The notes beneath the pieces were generated by a model. It had not been told where the DNA came from and did not search any database. It was given only the letters and a program-made list of their open reading frames with translations. Of a stretch of DNA of 64,000 nucleotides, positions 42,296 through 55,000 are shown piece by piece (positions within the stretch are counted from its first letter, which is position 1; each line of letters starts with the position of its first letter). The position numbers and the translations under genes were made by a program. This DNA comes from Zizania palustris. Lineage: Eukaryota > Streptophyta > Magnoliopsida > Poales > Poaceae. The stretch spans positions 26,197,034 to 26,261,033 of the forward strand of contig JAAALK010000082.1 in NCBI GenBank assembly GCA_019279435.1, read 5' to 3'.

Positions 42296-45200
42296 TCAAC
42301 TTACTTCTTTAGTATCCTCAGATACTGTCCGCGCAAACTTTCCTAAGTTATTGCTGATGAAATCACAAGTATAATAGCCGCAATGCACCGAACCAAGAGA
42401 TTGTTTGTGACACTTCAAAATAGACAAAGTTAGAACGATATAGAGTTTGGCTTTATCAATTGAATTAAGAAATTTAAAAATATAATATTACCGGATAGTT
42501 GGTTCTGATAAGCATATCTTTCGGCCTCTGTGGATCATGTGGGCCACCTAACTTTTCCACGTAGTATTTGTATGCACTCTGAATAACATTTAATATATCT
42601 TGATATTCTTTTTTGGGTTTGTCGAGCGAGTCGAGCACATAAACCCTTGAGCTCTTCGGGTATATCAGAAGTGCAATCCAATGATCACTATCGAAAGAAG
42701 TAATATATGATTATGTTAGTTTCATAATCGATAAAACGTGATTAAGTGGATATAGTGGGTATACTTACTTAAAGTTATATGCCCCACTTATCATTTCTCT
42801 GTCCTTCCATTGATCCATGCACCGCGCAATATACAACGCGACACAATTCCTTTTCTTCTTCTTAAGTGCGTCTTTGTCTTTATTGAACATCTTCCTTTGA
42901 AATTTTTTCTTACCCATAGTCCAGTACTTGCTATCGTTCTGGTTTAGTGTCGGGTTCAGCGCACTTTGGCTTATGAATGACGGGTTCAAGTACCCATACA
43001 TATTAGACGCGTCACAACATGAATTACAACTGCATATGTTATGAAACAATAGTAAATATAAGACATGATTGATTTTTGCTTTGTATTGACAAAGTATAAA
43101 GTACTTACATGCACCAGAGCATCATGCTTGTGATGTCGGTTCGCTGCAGATGAAATATCTGATGGAAGTCGTCGAAAAATAGTGTAAGCTTAAACTCTGG
43201 GCAGTTGAATATTTTTTGTGGAACCTTCAGTTCTATTTGTGTAACTCCTAACGAAGACGCTTCGAGGTACCAGTCATGAAATGTTTTCATCTACCAAGGC
43301 ATACTCTTAAGTACTCGTTGGGGTAATAATGGTTTGCCTGGTTCGTCTTCGATATAATCCTCGTCTCCGTAGGTCCATTTATCAACAGAAAGTGAGCCCG
43401 CCTGCTTTTGTACTGGAGCCTTTATGGGAGCCGCTTCGGGCGTAGAACGTGTTTGCCCCATAGTAGTAAAAAATTTAAGCATCTCAGATTTCGGCACAGA
43501 ACACTGCCCAGCTTGAACAATTATCTTGTGGATTGCTGGCTTTGGGTGTGCATCTTGTTTTTCAGGCTCGGCCACTAGCGCTGGCACTTTTGTTATGGGC
43601 TTGTCCACTGGCACTTGAGGCTCGGCCGGAACTGGCACTAGCATTTGATCTGGCTCTGGCACTTTTGTGTTGGGCTCATCAGTGGGCTCAAGCACTGGCA
43701 CTGGCTCTGTCACTTGAGGATCAGGCTCAGTCACTTTTGATTCTATCACTTCTACCACTTTATCGGGCACTGGCTCTTCCTCTGCCTCTTCCTCTATCTC
43801 ACGCTCATCAACAGGTGATAAAGATCCTATATTTTGCACATCCTGAGATAAAAGATATGTGGGGGATTGTGATGAGACAATAGGCGATTTACTCTGAGAA
43901 CTTGTCTGCAGTAATTTGATATCTCGGCTCGCCCATAGGACAAAGTTATTCAGAGCATCTCCGATTGTCTCAATCCCCTCATCAGACATTGGAAGATCTA
44001 AGGGGTCATTAATAAATCTGTCGTTGGTGATCTCGTTGACCTGAACCTTGGTATACTCAGCAAGAATAGGCCGATTGTGAAATAAATTCCTAGGCATAGC
44101 AATGCCTCGTGCAGCCTCTTGGGAATGCCCTTTGCACCCTATCGGTACATGCAGTTTGCATGGTGTGTCCTCTTTAATATAATTTACAGGAAATTTGTCT
44201 TGTACTGAGCCAACACTGCTTGGTACGTCGAGTCGTACCTCTGGCACAATTATCTGTCCCGCTGCAGCCTGCATTATGTTTGGATTCTCATTAATAAATT
44301 CAAAAAAGTGTCGCTCCCACTCTGCACGGCGCTCTGCGGCATCGTCTGTGTGTGCTTGACGCTTCTTGTCTGTGGAACCCTCCTGTTTCTTGAAAGTATT
44401 TTTTCCAGGGTGCTATAGAAGAGACACCTCGGGTGCGCCCTCGATGTTCCTCGTTTTCGAGAGCAGATGTAAGCTGGTCATTACATTCCTCGGGCTTGAA
44501 CTTTCCAGTCTTCTCCAACTCAGCGATTTTCTGTGCTTTCTGGAATACTTCACTAGTCCGTGAGTCGGAGAGCATATATTGGCCCTCGGGTGTTTTTTTA
44601 GCTCGACCTAGGAGCCATCTCTTAGTGCGCTGATCAGCACCTAAAAACTGTTCAGGTAACTCAGCCGCACGGTCCTCCTCCTCCTTTCTACTCCACTCAT
44701 CCTCCTTGGCCTTATATCCACCTGGCCCAAGTTTATGTGGGAACTTATTCTTCTTATTAAGTTCTTTGAACATGATGCTCTCTTGTTTGGCTTCTTCCGA
44801 GCAATGCTGCATTTTGAATTCGTTCCATTCATTTGGCGTTATAAAGCCATAGTCATTGAGCGGCGACTCATCTTTCTGAAGGTATTGTGTGTTCAGTTTA
44901 GTCCTAAATGTACGGAGAGCCTTCCCGATAGTCTTCAATGTGGCAGCTTTAGCGTCTTCTAAGCGGTCTTCCGGGAATTTATAATGCGCTTTTATATGCT
45001 GCCACAATTCGTTCTTTGTAGCTTCAGGGACACTCTTCCAATTTTTCTAAACTATCTTACATCGCTCCCTGGCGAGACATCCACAGTCGTTATGCCACTT
45101 AGCTGTGATTTCTTTTGGCTTCTTTGGAGCTCCATCAACATGCACTTCTTCAACCTCGTAGATAGCTGTATGCAGCTTGTTCTTCTCCCGTTTCCCTCTC

Positions 45201-45614
45201 CTCTTTGCATTTGCAGAGGATGTTGTGGCAGCGGGCTCAACATCTGTTCGCTCAGCTGACTCAACAGCTGGGACAATAGTTGTTCTTTTTCTCGACTTGG
45301 AATAATCGACGCTTGCTTCTCGCTTTGGACGATCCTACGATGATAGACAATGTGAGCTTCAGGAATGTAATCCTCGGTTAGAAGCTGCTCTGACTTGTTA
45401 CTAACGTAATAATTACCTCCGCTTGAGCTTCAGGAATGTAATCCTCATCGGCGTCTTATCTCATTCTCTTCTTCCTAGGCTCCATTGGATGTTCATTCTC
45501 CGGAGAGTGGTACAAAGATTCGCTATCGGAGGATCCTTCAGATGAACCCTCTTTATTTGTTTTTGCGGGAGACTCATAGATGAGCTCCTCGATGGAACAT
45601 CCTTCTTCCGCCAT
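42296..45614 (-). pseudogene. CACTA TNPA-like gene with C-terminal Ulp1/C48-type peptidase, broken
   Basis: ATG at 45614 (MAEEGCSIEEL...) leads to a short acidic exon containing PMEPRKKRMR and a TAA at 45458-45456. The main exon (about 45310-44300) has a Trp-to-TAG change at 45049-45047, then a plant Transposase_24-type region (WQHIKAHYKF, IGKALRTFRTKLN, NEWNEFKMQHCSEEA). A frame change near 44410 follows, then a DUF8039-like region (CKLHVPIGCKG, ARGIAMPRNLFHN) and a Pro/Glu-rich linker. Smaller exons end in a peptidase-like part: DHWIALLIYP with His at 42683, VLDS with Asp at about 42632, and HCGYYTCDF with Cys at about 42393. Introns 42688-42770 and 42424-42491 have GT-AG ends and matching phases. 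The catalytic triad order fits cysteine peptidases that process SUMO-like proteins; the role in transposition is unknown. Confidence 0.75.
45353..45446. repeat. Direct 23-bp repeat at the edge of a TNPA-like exon
   Basis: TGAGCTTCAGGAATGTAATCCTC occurs at 45353-45375 and 45424-45446, 71 bp apart. It encodes EDYIPEA on the minus strand, so a coding segment next to the exon border has been duplicated. Confidence 0.75.
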
Positions 45615-45700
45615 AGATAAACTATTCATAGTTAAGAGGCTAATGTATCAGAATTTTGGTTATGCAAAAAAGGTCCGCTGTCATATTTTAATAGTTAAGA

Positions 45701-46448
45701 GGCTATTACTTCTAAAGCCACTATACTAATCCTCAAGTTAGGAGATTGTGTTGTTCTCTCTCTCTAGTGTTGTTGAGGCCTCAGCATATTTTGTGTTGTT
45801 TTTCAAAATGTTCATGGCTGCCATGGAACCATGTGCACATCCATTCCCTGTCAGCAACACGAGAAAGAAGAAGTTGTTGATGGGAATGGACGTGTCACAT
45901 GGCTTGATGACATACATGAGATAACTCATTAACAATTTGCATCATAGGCCTCTAAAAGGAATTGCGGAATCTAATGTTGGTCTTCAGCCGGATGAACTTG
46001 AGAATTAGTATAGTAGCCTTATAAGTAATAGCAGTAGTAAAGTGATCACAATGTCAAAGGTGGGAAATGTATGAGAACTATTCTTGGCTACAGTAGTCAG
46101 CTATTACTTCCGAAGTCACTATATTAATCCTCAAGTTAGGAGATTATGTTGTTCTCTCTCTAGTGTTGTTGAGGCCTCAACATATTTTGTGTTGTATTTC
46201 AAAATGTTCATGGCTGCCATGGAACCATGAGCACATCCATTCCCTGTCAGCAACACGAGAAAGAAGAAGCTGTTGATTGGAATGGATGTGTCCCATGGCT
46301 TGATGACATACATGAGATAACTCAATAACAATTTGCATCATAGGCCTCTAAAAGGAATTGCAGAATCTAATGTTGGTCTTCAGCCGGATGAACTTGAGGA
46401 TTAGTATAGTAGCCTTAGAAGTAATAGCAGTAGTAAACTGATCACAGT
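45701..46448. repeat. About 398-bp tandem array, units 1 and 2
   Basis: Units start at about 45702 and 46100 with GCTATTACTTC. Each holds GTGTTGTTGAGGCCTCA and ends near GTCAAAGGTGGGAAATG. The array continues at 58017 after gypsy 2. Each unit has a minus-strand open frame of about 65 codons (45738-45935, 46131-46331) with matching peptides. Confidence 0.88.
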
Positions 46449-46939
46449 TGTTGGCGTAAAAGTTTATGCTAACAGGTTCTCTGAGATCAAGAATGGACAA
46501 ACAGTGAATTCGTATTTAAGAACTGTCTCAAGCCTCCGTATTTGATAATAGCTCGAGTAGTTCGAATATGTGTATTGAATAACTGCGTATTCGATCCTGG
46601 TTACAAGGTATAGAGGGGGGTATTTATAGGCAAAATGTCTAAGGAAAAGACCTAATTACCCCTAGATTACAACCGACATAGTGGAGACTATTCGGTACCC
46701 GGAGCAGGGTTAAAAGAGTAAAGTTATCCGGGGCAGACGGATAAGCTAAACGTCTTATCAATCCAGCCGTTCTACTTCGGAGCCTTCACATATTGCGAAG
46801 GGCTTCTCCGTACTTCGGATCGAGGCACCCTTCGGCTTGACTCCTTCTCCTTCGAATAAGAGCCCACCAGCTCCGAAGCTTAGCGAATCTTTGAGTTGTT
46901 AATCTCTAAGTCTTGAAAGTGAAGTAATTTTCCCCAACA
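46449..46939 (-). repeat. 3' LTR of gypsy 2
   Basis: 491 bp, minus-strand TATAAATA at 46621-46628. The adjacent minus-strand tract TTCGAGGGGCTAC (46940-46952) equals the polypurine tract of gypsy 1. Confidence 0.92.
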
Positions 46940-47329
46940 GTAGCCCCTCGAATACGCCTCTCCGAATTTAACCTGTACAGAAGGGAGGTAGTATACGCAA
47001 GGAATATTTTCATATTCTGAGACTTAGAGAAATTTTGAATACATTACAGTCTTTCGAAGGATCTCAGGTCCCAAGAATTCGGACCCCTTCTCCGAGCTCT
47101 CAAGCGGTGTGAACACATTGTGAGAAAGAGCACCGCTCCGAAGCGCAAACGCCGTGAAGAGCCGTTTGATTATAGCCGTTATGGCGCAAGTAGCCGTTAC
47201 GCCCTTCGAAAGGTAACGGTCGAAATTTACGACAGTTTCTCGCCGTTCCACTTTCTAGACCCACCTGCCAGTGGTGGAAGTCGAACCTGCAGTGTGAATG
47301 CGATCGAAGCGTAGCAACCAGCAGACGGT

Positions 47330-47337
47330 TATAAAAG
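47330..47337 (+). promoter_or_regulatory. TATA box of the antisense gene in gypsy 2
   Basis: TATAAAAG stands 105 bp upstream of the start codon at 47435, matching the placement seen in gypsy 1 although the surrounding bases have diverged. Confidence 0.55.
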
Positions 47338-47434
47338 GAGGATTAGAAGTTACCCGAAACTTTTTACCGTACTCAGCACCTGCGATTCACTTTCTTCAAC
47401 CCCCAATTCTCACAATCTCCCAATCCACCGAGCA

Positions 47435-50400
47435 ATGGCGAGAACCAGCCACACCGTTCTGGCGGTAGCGAGCACTCTGGCGGAAAGGCAAGCATGGGCC
47501 GCCTCGGCTGTGACAGCAATGGCGGGAGCTCCGGGCGACGCCTGGCCCAAGAACCCTCGGGAGCTCCGCCCACCATCCAAGAAGAAGATTTCTGAGAGCT
47601 TCCTCATCAGCCAGTCTACGAGCACTGCCGAGTCTATTGAGGAGGCCGTGGAAGGAAAGCTAGGAACCGGACTGAGGACTCGAGTCCCCGGGTCGGAATC
47701 AACCCCGAGGCCACGAAGCGGAGAAGTGGTGGTTTTCGAGGCATTCTTCGAAGCGGGCTTGGGACTTCCGGCCATCGACTTCTTGGTAGAGGTGCTGGAC
47801 CTGTTTCACATCACGTTACCTCAATTGTCCCCCAATGCCGTCGCCCGCCTAGCCGTCTTCGAGTGGGCGCTCTGAGCCGAAGGGTGCGAAGGACGCTCGG
47901 AGGTCTTCGCCACCACCCACGAAGCTATCTGCTAGCCAAAGCCGCAGGACGGGCCTGTGGACTCTAAGGTGATAACGGCCTTCGGCAGCGTCAACTTCCA
48001 GTTGCGGAGGGAGCACGCCCAACACTTTCCCGCGAAGGCCATCAATGATCGGTGGTACACTAACTGGATCCTTTGGTGGTTCTACGCCGAAGTCAGAGAG
48101 GACTCTCCCCTTGCAGGGCCTCTCTAGGAGATCTGGTTCTGGAAGGAGGCGGAGATTGCTCCGAACACTAGCCTGCTCTCCACGCGGCTAGGGCTGTTGA
48201 CCTCGGTGGCACGCCGCATGAGCATGCGCGACCTCGCCGAAGAGTTCATCGCCCTTCGGATTCCGCCTCTCGGGGCCAACTGGCCGATAGTGTTTCAACA
48301 AGCCTCGGAGGGTGATCTCCGAACCCTAGGTAAGACTTCAACTCCTGCAGTAATGCATTAGATGATGAAAATAACATACTTATAATATGTTACCCTTTTT
48401 TCCAGCGGCTCCACTGACACTAGCTCCGGAAGACATAGCTCGGGCCACCGAACGGGTCCTCGGAGCCCCTACAGTGGCTGAAAGGCAGAAGAGGCTGGAG
48501 CTGGTGGGGAGCTGGGAGCGCTCCAACAAAGTGTGGGGAGCTCTCGGGATGGTGCCCCCTCCTCTACTAGACTTTACCTCGATCGGAGGAGCCGCTCGGA
48601 AACGGAAGGCCATCGCTGAGCCCCCCAAGAAAGCCAGCAAGACGCCGCCTAAGAATAAGAAGGTGGCGAAGATCCCTCCGCAGCTGGCTCCTACTTCGTT
48701 GGCTTCGTCCTTGGATGTTTGGAGCTCGACCTTCGAGGAGTCCGAGGACTCCAATGCCCAACTAGCAACGGCCTTCGAGAATTATCTCTTGGAGGACGAT
48801 GAAGATGCGGGGGAAGTCCCAGCCGGAACTTCTACTCAGGAGGTTGCGGAGGTAGACCCGACACGCCCTCTCGTGCCCACTGTTGTAAGCTTGGAGCCGA
48901 ACTCTGCCGCCCCTAACTCACCCGTAACCGGGGTGGTCACGGCGGAAGTCGAGTCTCCAGTAGAAAACGTGGCGGAGAGGACTTCAAGAGACGACATCGA
49001 TGACATCCTCTAGATGTACGAAGTTCTGGAGGATCCGATGATCCTGCCTCACAGGGCCTCCGAAGGTATACTTCGAAGTCTTTACCTGTAAATGCTTATC
49101 AAATATCTTGACACGGTAGGTACCTCGAAGGGTGACGAAGCCCCGGCGGCACCCTAAGTCCCAACATCTTCAGGGGTCGTGGTCCCGATGGACACCTCGA
49201 CTTTGTTGGATGCACCGGTCCCGGTGGCGGAAGTCATGCCCGCCGATGTGGCTCCGGTGACCGAGGTCGCCCCTACTGATGCGGATCCCGCCGAAGTGGT
49301 AGCCGCCGAAGAAAGGGCTACCTCCGCCTTAGCCGATGTGCCTTCCTTCCTGCCAGGGAGGGGCAAAAGTATGTCTAGCCTTGGCCTTCCCCCCGGCCCA
49401 ACGACGACCTCGGCCAGCAACTCGGAGGAGGAGGCCATGACAGATGATCACCAATTCGGACCTGGTCTCTGCTCTAAGCGAGGCTAGGGCTCCGGCGCTC
49501 AACATGGCCCTCGAAAGGGCTGCCCTTCAGGTACGAAAAGCACTACATCTACTTCTAATTAGTAATTGTAAATACTCGGTACTTACTTGTTCTTTTTTCT
49601 TTGTAGCAATTCGTCCTTGCTAGAGCGGCAGCGACTTCTAATGAAGTCGAAACCAATCGACTCAAAAGGAAGGTTATCACCCTCCAATCTGCCCTCAAAG
49701 ACTCCGACGAAAGATCCCTTCGGTTGGAGGAGGAAGCCTTGGAGGAACGGAGGGCTAGGGCCATGGCCGACGAAGCCCTCCGAATGGCGAGGCAAGACAA
49801 CGACGCGCTCCGTACTTCAGCCCAAGAGGTTGAGGCCGAGCGCGTAGTTCTTCGAGCGGAGGTTGAAAGGCTCCGGCAATCGGCGTCCACTTCGAGCGCC
49901 CAGCTGGTGGAGCTCCAAGGAGCCCTTAATCAAGTGATGGCCCAAAAGAGCTCCTTGCTGCTCCAAGTGGCCGAAGTGTCTGCTACTGCTGCGGGGCTAG
50001 AGGCAGCGGAGAAGAAGAACGCCAGTGCGGCAGAACATACCTTGGACGCCCTTCAGGGTACCTTGAAATATTTTGGCACTATGTGCCCTTCGTCTTCTGT
50101 GGTAGCCAGCGAATCCCTCGATCAGAAGCTGAAGAGGATCCAAGTGGCGGCGTCGTTGATGATGAACTCCCGCGTCCGGTACGGAGAGATCTTCGGCCAG
50201 TGTGCCGGCATTGAAGTTCTTCGCCACCTCGAAGCCCTTCAGTTCCCCCTCGCTTTAGTCGGGGGTTCGACCCCCGGAAGCTTCGCCTCCGAAGACCTGC
50301 TGCACCCATCTTCGGACGTGGCCTTGGCCTGGGAAGCCTTTCGGTCGACTTGGAAGACAGACCACAAGGCTGCGGCCAAAGCTTGGATCGACGAGGCCCG

Positions 50401-51010
50401 TCGGCAGAAGCAGGCACAGACAAGGCCACCGCTTCCTGCCTCGCCAGCTCCGGCACCTCCGGCACCTCCTGCTCCTCCAACCGACCCGCAGGTCTAGCTC
50501 TTAGGGCAATCCTGTATACAAAATCTTGTAAACCCCTTTCATTAATGAAAAGTTATAAAACGAAAAGCTTGTTTGGGTGTTTTGTTCTCTTAGGTTTTGT
50601 CTCGCCCTTCGAACCCTAACCTCAAAATACTAGATTTTACCGAAGGGCTTCGGAAGGAATAGGCAAGCCTCGAGAGCTTAAGGCCTTACCGCCGCTCTGG
50701 CTTCTCTGCTCCTCGCGGAGACAAAGGGGAGATAACCCTCGAAGTTTTTCAAGAAGTCTTAGCTTATATCAAGGAAGAGGAGAAAGAGAAGGCATCCTCG
50801 TCTTCCGAACACATGAATTGGTCCGACTCGGAGTACCAGGCCGAAGACCCTATGGAGGCTAACTCTGAAAGGCTTTTGACCTGGGCCGAGCTTCAAGAGG
50901 AGCAGAAGAAACTGCGAGCCTCGAAGAAGAATAGAAGTGCTCAAACAAAAAGGACCAAACTGGCAGCTTCGAGCTCCGAAGGACAGAGTAGCCGCAGGGG
51001 TAGCTCCTGA
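47435..51010 (+). pseudogene. Antisense accessory gene of gypsy 2, broken
   Basis: The exon plan mirrors gypsy 1: 47435-48329, 48406-49065, 49120-49530, 49607-50491 and 50594-51010, with GT-AG sites at each edge. Exon 1 keeps the Transposase_28-like core (VVFEAFFEAGLGLP, LPQLSPNAVARL, FEWAL) and then meets a TGA at 47873-47875, followed by further stops (CTGCTAG near 47930, CTCTCTAG near 48125). Exon 2 has a stop at 49011-49013. Exon 4 (open at 49724-50497) is the coiled coil, and exon 5 the charged tail. The retained splice sites despite nonsense codons indicate the gene was whole when the element was last active. Confidence 0.75.
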
Positions 51011-51358
51011 GGCCGATAGGGTCTTCGATTTTTCCTAGGCTTGGACCAAAACTTCTCCTGATGTATAAGTACGATGAATTAATGTGAATTGTCCCGAAAG
51101 TATCTTGTTTGCTTTATACCCTCCTACCCCTCCTTATGGGTGGTGGATCCTTCGCTGTGCAAATGGGTTCACCGGACACAATGATGCGCCGAACAACCGG
51201 ATGCTTCGTATCACACTTAATATCCATACTTCTAACATACTTCCGTATTATTACCTCGTAAGTTTCGAAGTTGGATCTGTCGCTTAGGACTTTTGATTCA
51301 TTTGTTTGTTTTTTTAAAGTGTCTCGTTGGCCGGGGCCTCAAAACCTTATTACTTGGT

Positions 51359-51826
51359 CACCTTCGACTCTTTTACAGATACTTCGTACCCGGAGGCCAG
51401 AAATCTGTTTGTTTTAAAGTCCTTAGACTCTTCTACAAATCCTAACACGCCGGAGCCTAGAATCCGTAGGCTAGCCACCTTCGGCTCTTTTACAGATACT
51501 TCATACCCGGAGGCCGGAAATCTGTTTGTTTTAAAGTCCTTAGACTCTTCTACGAATCCTAACAAGCCGGAGCCTGGAATTCGTAGGCTGGCCACCTTCG
51601 GCTCTTTTACAGATACTTCGTACCCGGAGGCCGAAAATCTGTTTGTTTTAAAGTCCTTAGACTCTTCTACGGATCCTAACAAGCCAGAGCCTGGAATCCA
51701 TAGGCTGGCCACCTTCGGCTCTTTTACAGATACTTCGTGCCCGGAGGCCGGAAATCTGTTTGTTTTAAAGTCCTTAGACTCTTCTATGGATCCTAACAAG
51801 CCGAAGCCTGGAATCCGTAGGCTGGC
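51359..51826. repeat. 117-bp tandem repeats in the gypsy 2 3' region
   Basis: Four copies start with CACCTTCG(G/A)CTCTTTTACA at 51359, 51476, 51593 and 51710, exactly 117 bp apart. Each unit divides into two related halves of about 58 bp (CTTCGGCTCTTTTACAGATA... and CTTAGACTCTTCTACGAATC...), so the unit is a dimer of the type of monomer seen in gypsy 1. Confidence 0.9.
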
Positions 51827-52014
51827 AGCGGAGCCTCCGAACCGATGGTTCGCATGCTTCTGCTTGGGTCTTGGGAAAGTTGCTTGACTCCGCAAGCATC
51901 TCCGTCCTCCCGATGCGCCCATCAGGAGTAAGGGATATTTGAAGAGCAAACAAAATTCGACCCTCACTTTATTTAGAAAAAGGGAAAGCTTTTACAAGTG
52001 ATTACAAGGAGCCC

Positions 52015-55000
52015 CTAAGCGTAATAACGCTTAAGGTGCTCCACATGCCATGCATGCTTCAACTCTTCCCCTTCTAAATTAGCTAATTTAAATGATCCGG
52101 GGCGTCCTGAGTGTAGGATAACATATGGTCCTTCCCATTTATTTCCTAGCTTCCCCGGAGCTATTACACTTCGCAAAACTAGATGACCAGGTCTAAGCTC
52201 ATTCAGCTTTATCTTCGGGTCATACCATGTTTTTGTTTGGCCTTGGTACTTGGTCAGATTGGCGACAGCTCGAAGCCTTGTTTCTTCTGACAAGTCCAGC
52301 GAAGTGTTCCTTTCCTCCTCATCTCCGGGCTGTATTACACGAAGGGATCCACCCCTGAGCTCCGTAGGAGTCATGACCTCATCTCCGAATAGCAGTCTAA
52401 ATGGGGTAAAGCCTGTGGACCTGATTTGAGTGGTTCGAATGGACCACAAGATCTTAGGAAGATCTTCAACCCACAGCCCCTTGGCTATCCCAACAATTCG
52501 TCGATTTAGACCGGAGAGGATGTTCCCGTTGGCCCGCTCAACAGCTCCATTGGACCGTGGATGGCGTACTGCAGCGAAGCACAACTTAATGCCCAGTTCT
52601 TCACAAAATGCTTTGAATGTGTCAGCTTCGAACTGGGTTCCATTATCCACTGTCAACTCCCTTGGCACTCCGAACCTGCATATAATGTTCTGCCAGAAAA
52701 AGTTTTGCACATTCCTCGAAGTGATAGCAGTTAATGGCTCCGCTTCAACCCACTTTGAAAAATATTCAATTGCTACTACCGCAAACTTCAAGCCGCCTTT
52801 TGCCATTGGAAAAGGGCCTATGAGGTCCATGCCCCACCGAGCCATTGGCCAAACCGGGGCAATAACTCGAAGTTGAACTGGCGGACGGTGGCTTCGTCTG
52901 CCCATCCATTGTCATCCTTGGCATGTTCTCACCATCTCCTCTGCATCTCTCACAATTGTTGGCCAGTAAAGCCCCTACCGAAGTGTCTTGCCTGCTAGAG
53001 CACGAGGGGCCAGATGACTTCCGCATAGTCCTTCGTGAATCTCCCGAAGTATGTCTTGGCCTTCGGGTTGGGAGATGCATCGGAGTAGAGGGGAACACAC
53101 GCCATCTTTGTATAATATTCCGTTGACAAGCTTGTAGTTTTGAGCCATTGCTTGCAATCTTCGGGCATCCAGACCTTCTGAAGAATCTATGCCACCTTGC
53201 AATATATTCATAATCGGAGCCCGCCAATCTGTAGCCGGAATGCACAGTATTTCTGCAAAGGGTAATTGACTAGCTGCAGACTTCATTAGTTCTTTGTAGA
53301 AAGCACCCTTCGGGAGGTCCACCGCTCCGGCTGTAGCTTTTGCCAGAATATCTACGAGTTGATTATCTGCCCGAGGGATACTCTGAACAGAGAATCCTTT
53401 GAATGTTGCCTCAGCCTTGCGGATTTCTTCAAGGTATTGCGCTAGATGCAGGTTCTTTGCTTGAAAGCTCTTATCGACATGCCCTGCGACGACTTGGGAA
53501 TCTGTCTTAATTATTATCCTTGCCGCTCCAAGTGCCTTTGCCTTTCGGAGGCCTAGCAGGACCCCTTCGTACTCTGCGATGTTATTGGTGGTCTTAAAGT
53601 TGAGCCTCGCAGAATACATGGCCTTTTGCCCTGACGGTGATATGATGACTGCACCAGCTCCGAAACCAGATGCCTGATAAGCTCCGTCAGAAAATATTGT
53701 CCATAAACCTTCGGAGGGCTCCTCCGGAGCCCAAACTGCAGATGGAGTCCACTCTGCTACGAAGTCAGCGATAATTTGGGACTTGATAGATGTTCTTGCC
53801 GTGAAGGAGATTCCGAAGGGGGCTAGCTCGACAGCTCATTTTCCAATCCTACCTATAGAGTCTTTGCTTCGGAGCATATCACCAAGAGGATACGAGGTAG
53901 GAACTATTAGATTATGCGCCAAAAAATAATGCCTTAGTTTTCGCGAGGCCATTACTAGGGCATAAGCAAATTTCTCGAGCTCGGAGTATCTTATCTTAGC
54001 TCCGGACAAAGCTTCTGAAACAAAATAAACTGGGTTCTGCACTTACTACGGAGCCTACTGCTGCAAGATAAAGGAGGAGTGTTTCTTCTGGGAGGGGCAC
54101 AGTAAGTGTTGACAAGTTTCCGAGGTATGCTTTTATGTCATCAAAGCTCTTCTGGCACTCTGGTGTCCAACTGAAGCTCTCAGACCCCTTTAGGGCTTTG
54201 AAAATTGGGAGGCTTCGCTCTGCTGACTTGGCCAGGAATCTGCTAAGGGCCGCGAGCCTTCCTACTAGCTTCTGGACCTGCTTCAAATTCCCTGGTGGAG
54301 CCATTCTTTGCAGTGCACTTATCTGCGTCGGGCTAGCTTCGATTCCCCTGCTCGAAACTAAGTACCTTAGCAGTTTTCCTGCTTGTGCTCCGAATATACA
54401 TTTTTCTGGGTTGAGGCGTACTCCACATGCTCGGAGGCTCTCAAACGTTTCAGCTAGGTCTAGGCTATGTTGGTGCTTTTGAGCACTTTTTATTACAATG
54501 CCATCCATATAGGCTTCGGCATTCCGTCCTATTTGATGACCTAGAGCCTTAGCTATTAAACGTGAAAAGGTGGCTCCGGCATTCCGCAAGCCAAAAGGCA
54601 TTCTTACATAACAAAATACCTCGGAAGGAGTTATGAAGCTTGTCTTGGCTTCGTCTTCGTGTTTCAGCCAGACTTGATGATACCCGGAATAAGCATCGAG
54701 GAAGCTTAGCAATTCGGAGCCGGCTGTGGAATCCACCAGTTGGTCTATTCGGGGCATCAGGTAGGGGTCTCGCGGGCATGCTTTATTTAATGAAGTAAAG
54801 TCAATACACATGCGCCATTTGTTCGAGTCCTTCTTCCTTACAAAAACAGGGTTAGCCAACCACTCGGTATGGGCTACTTCCCTGATGATGCCAGCCCTTA
54901 ACAATTTTTCTACTTCGGCCTTGGCGAGGCTTGCTCTTTCTGCAGACAGCTTGCGGAGTCCCTGGCGTACTGGCCTAGCCTTCGGATTGACGAGCAGGCT

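Noticed and set aside
45701..46448. Tandem 398-bp array considered as CRISPR-like or as satellite centromere repeat
   Set aside because: Units are direct and contiguous without unique spacers, and only about four exist, embedded in a CACTA element of a plant genome.
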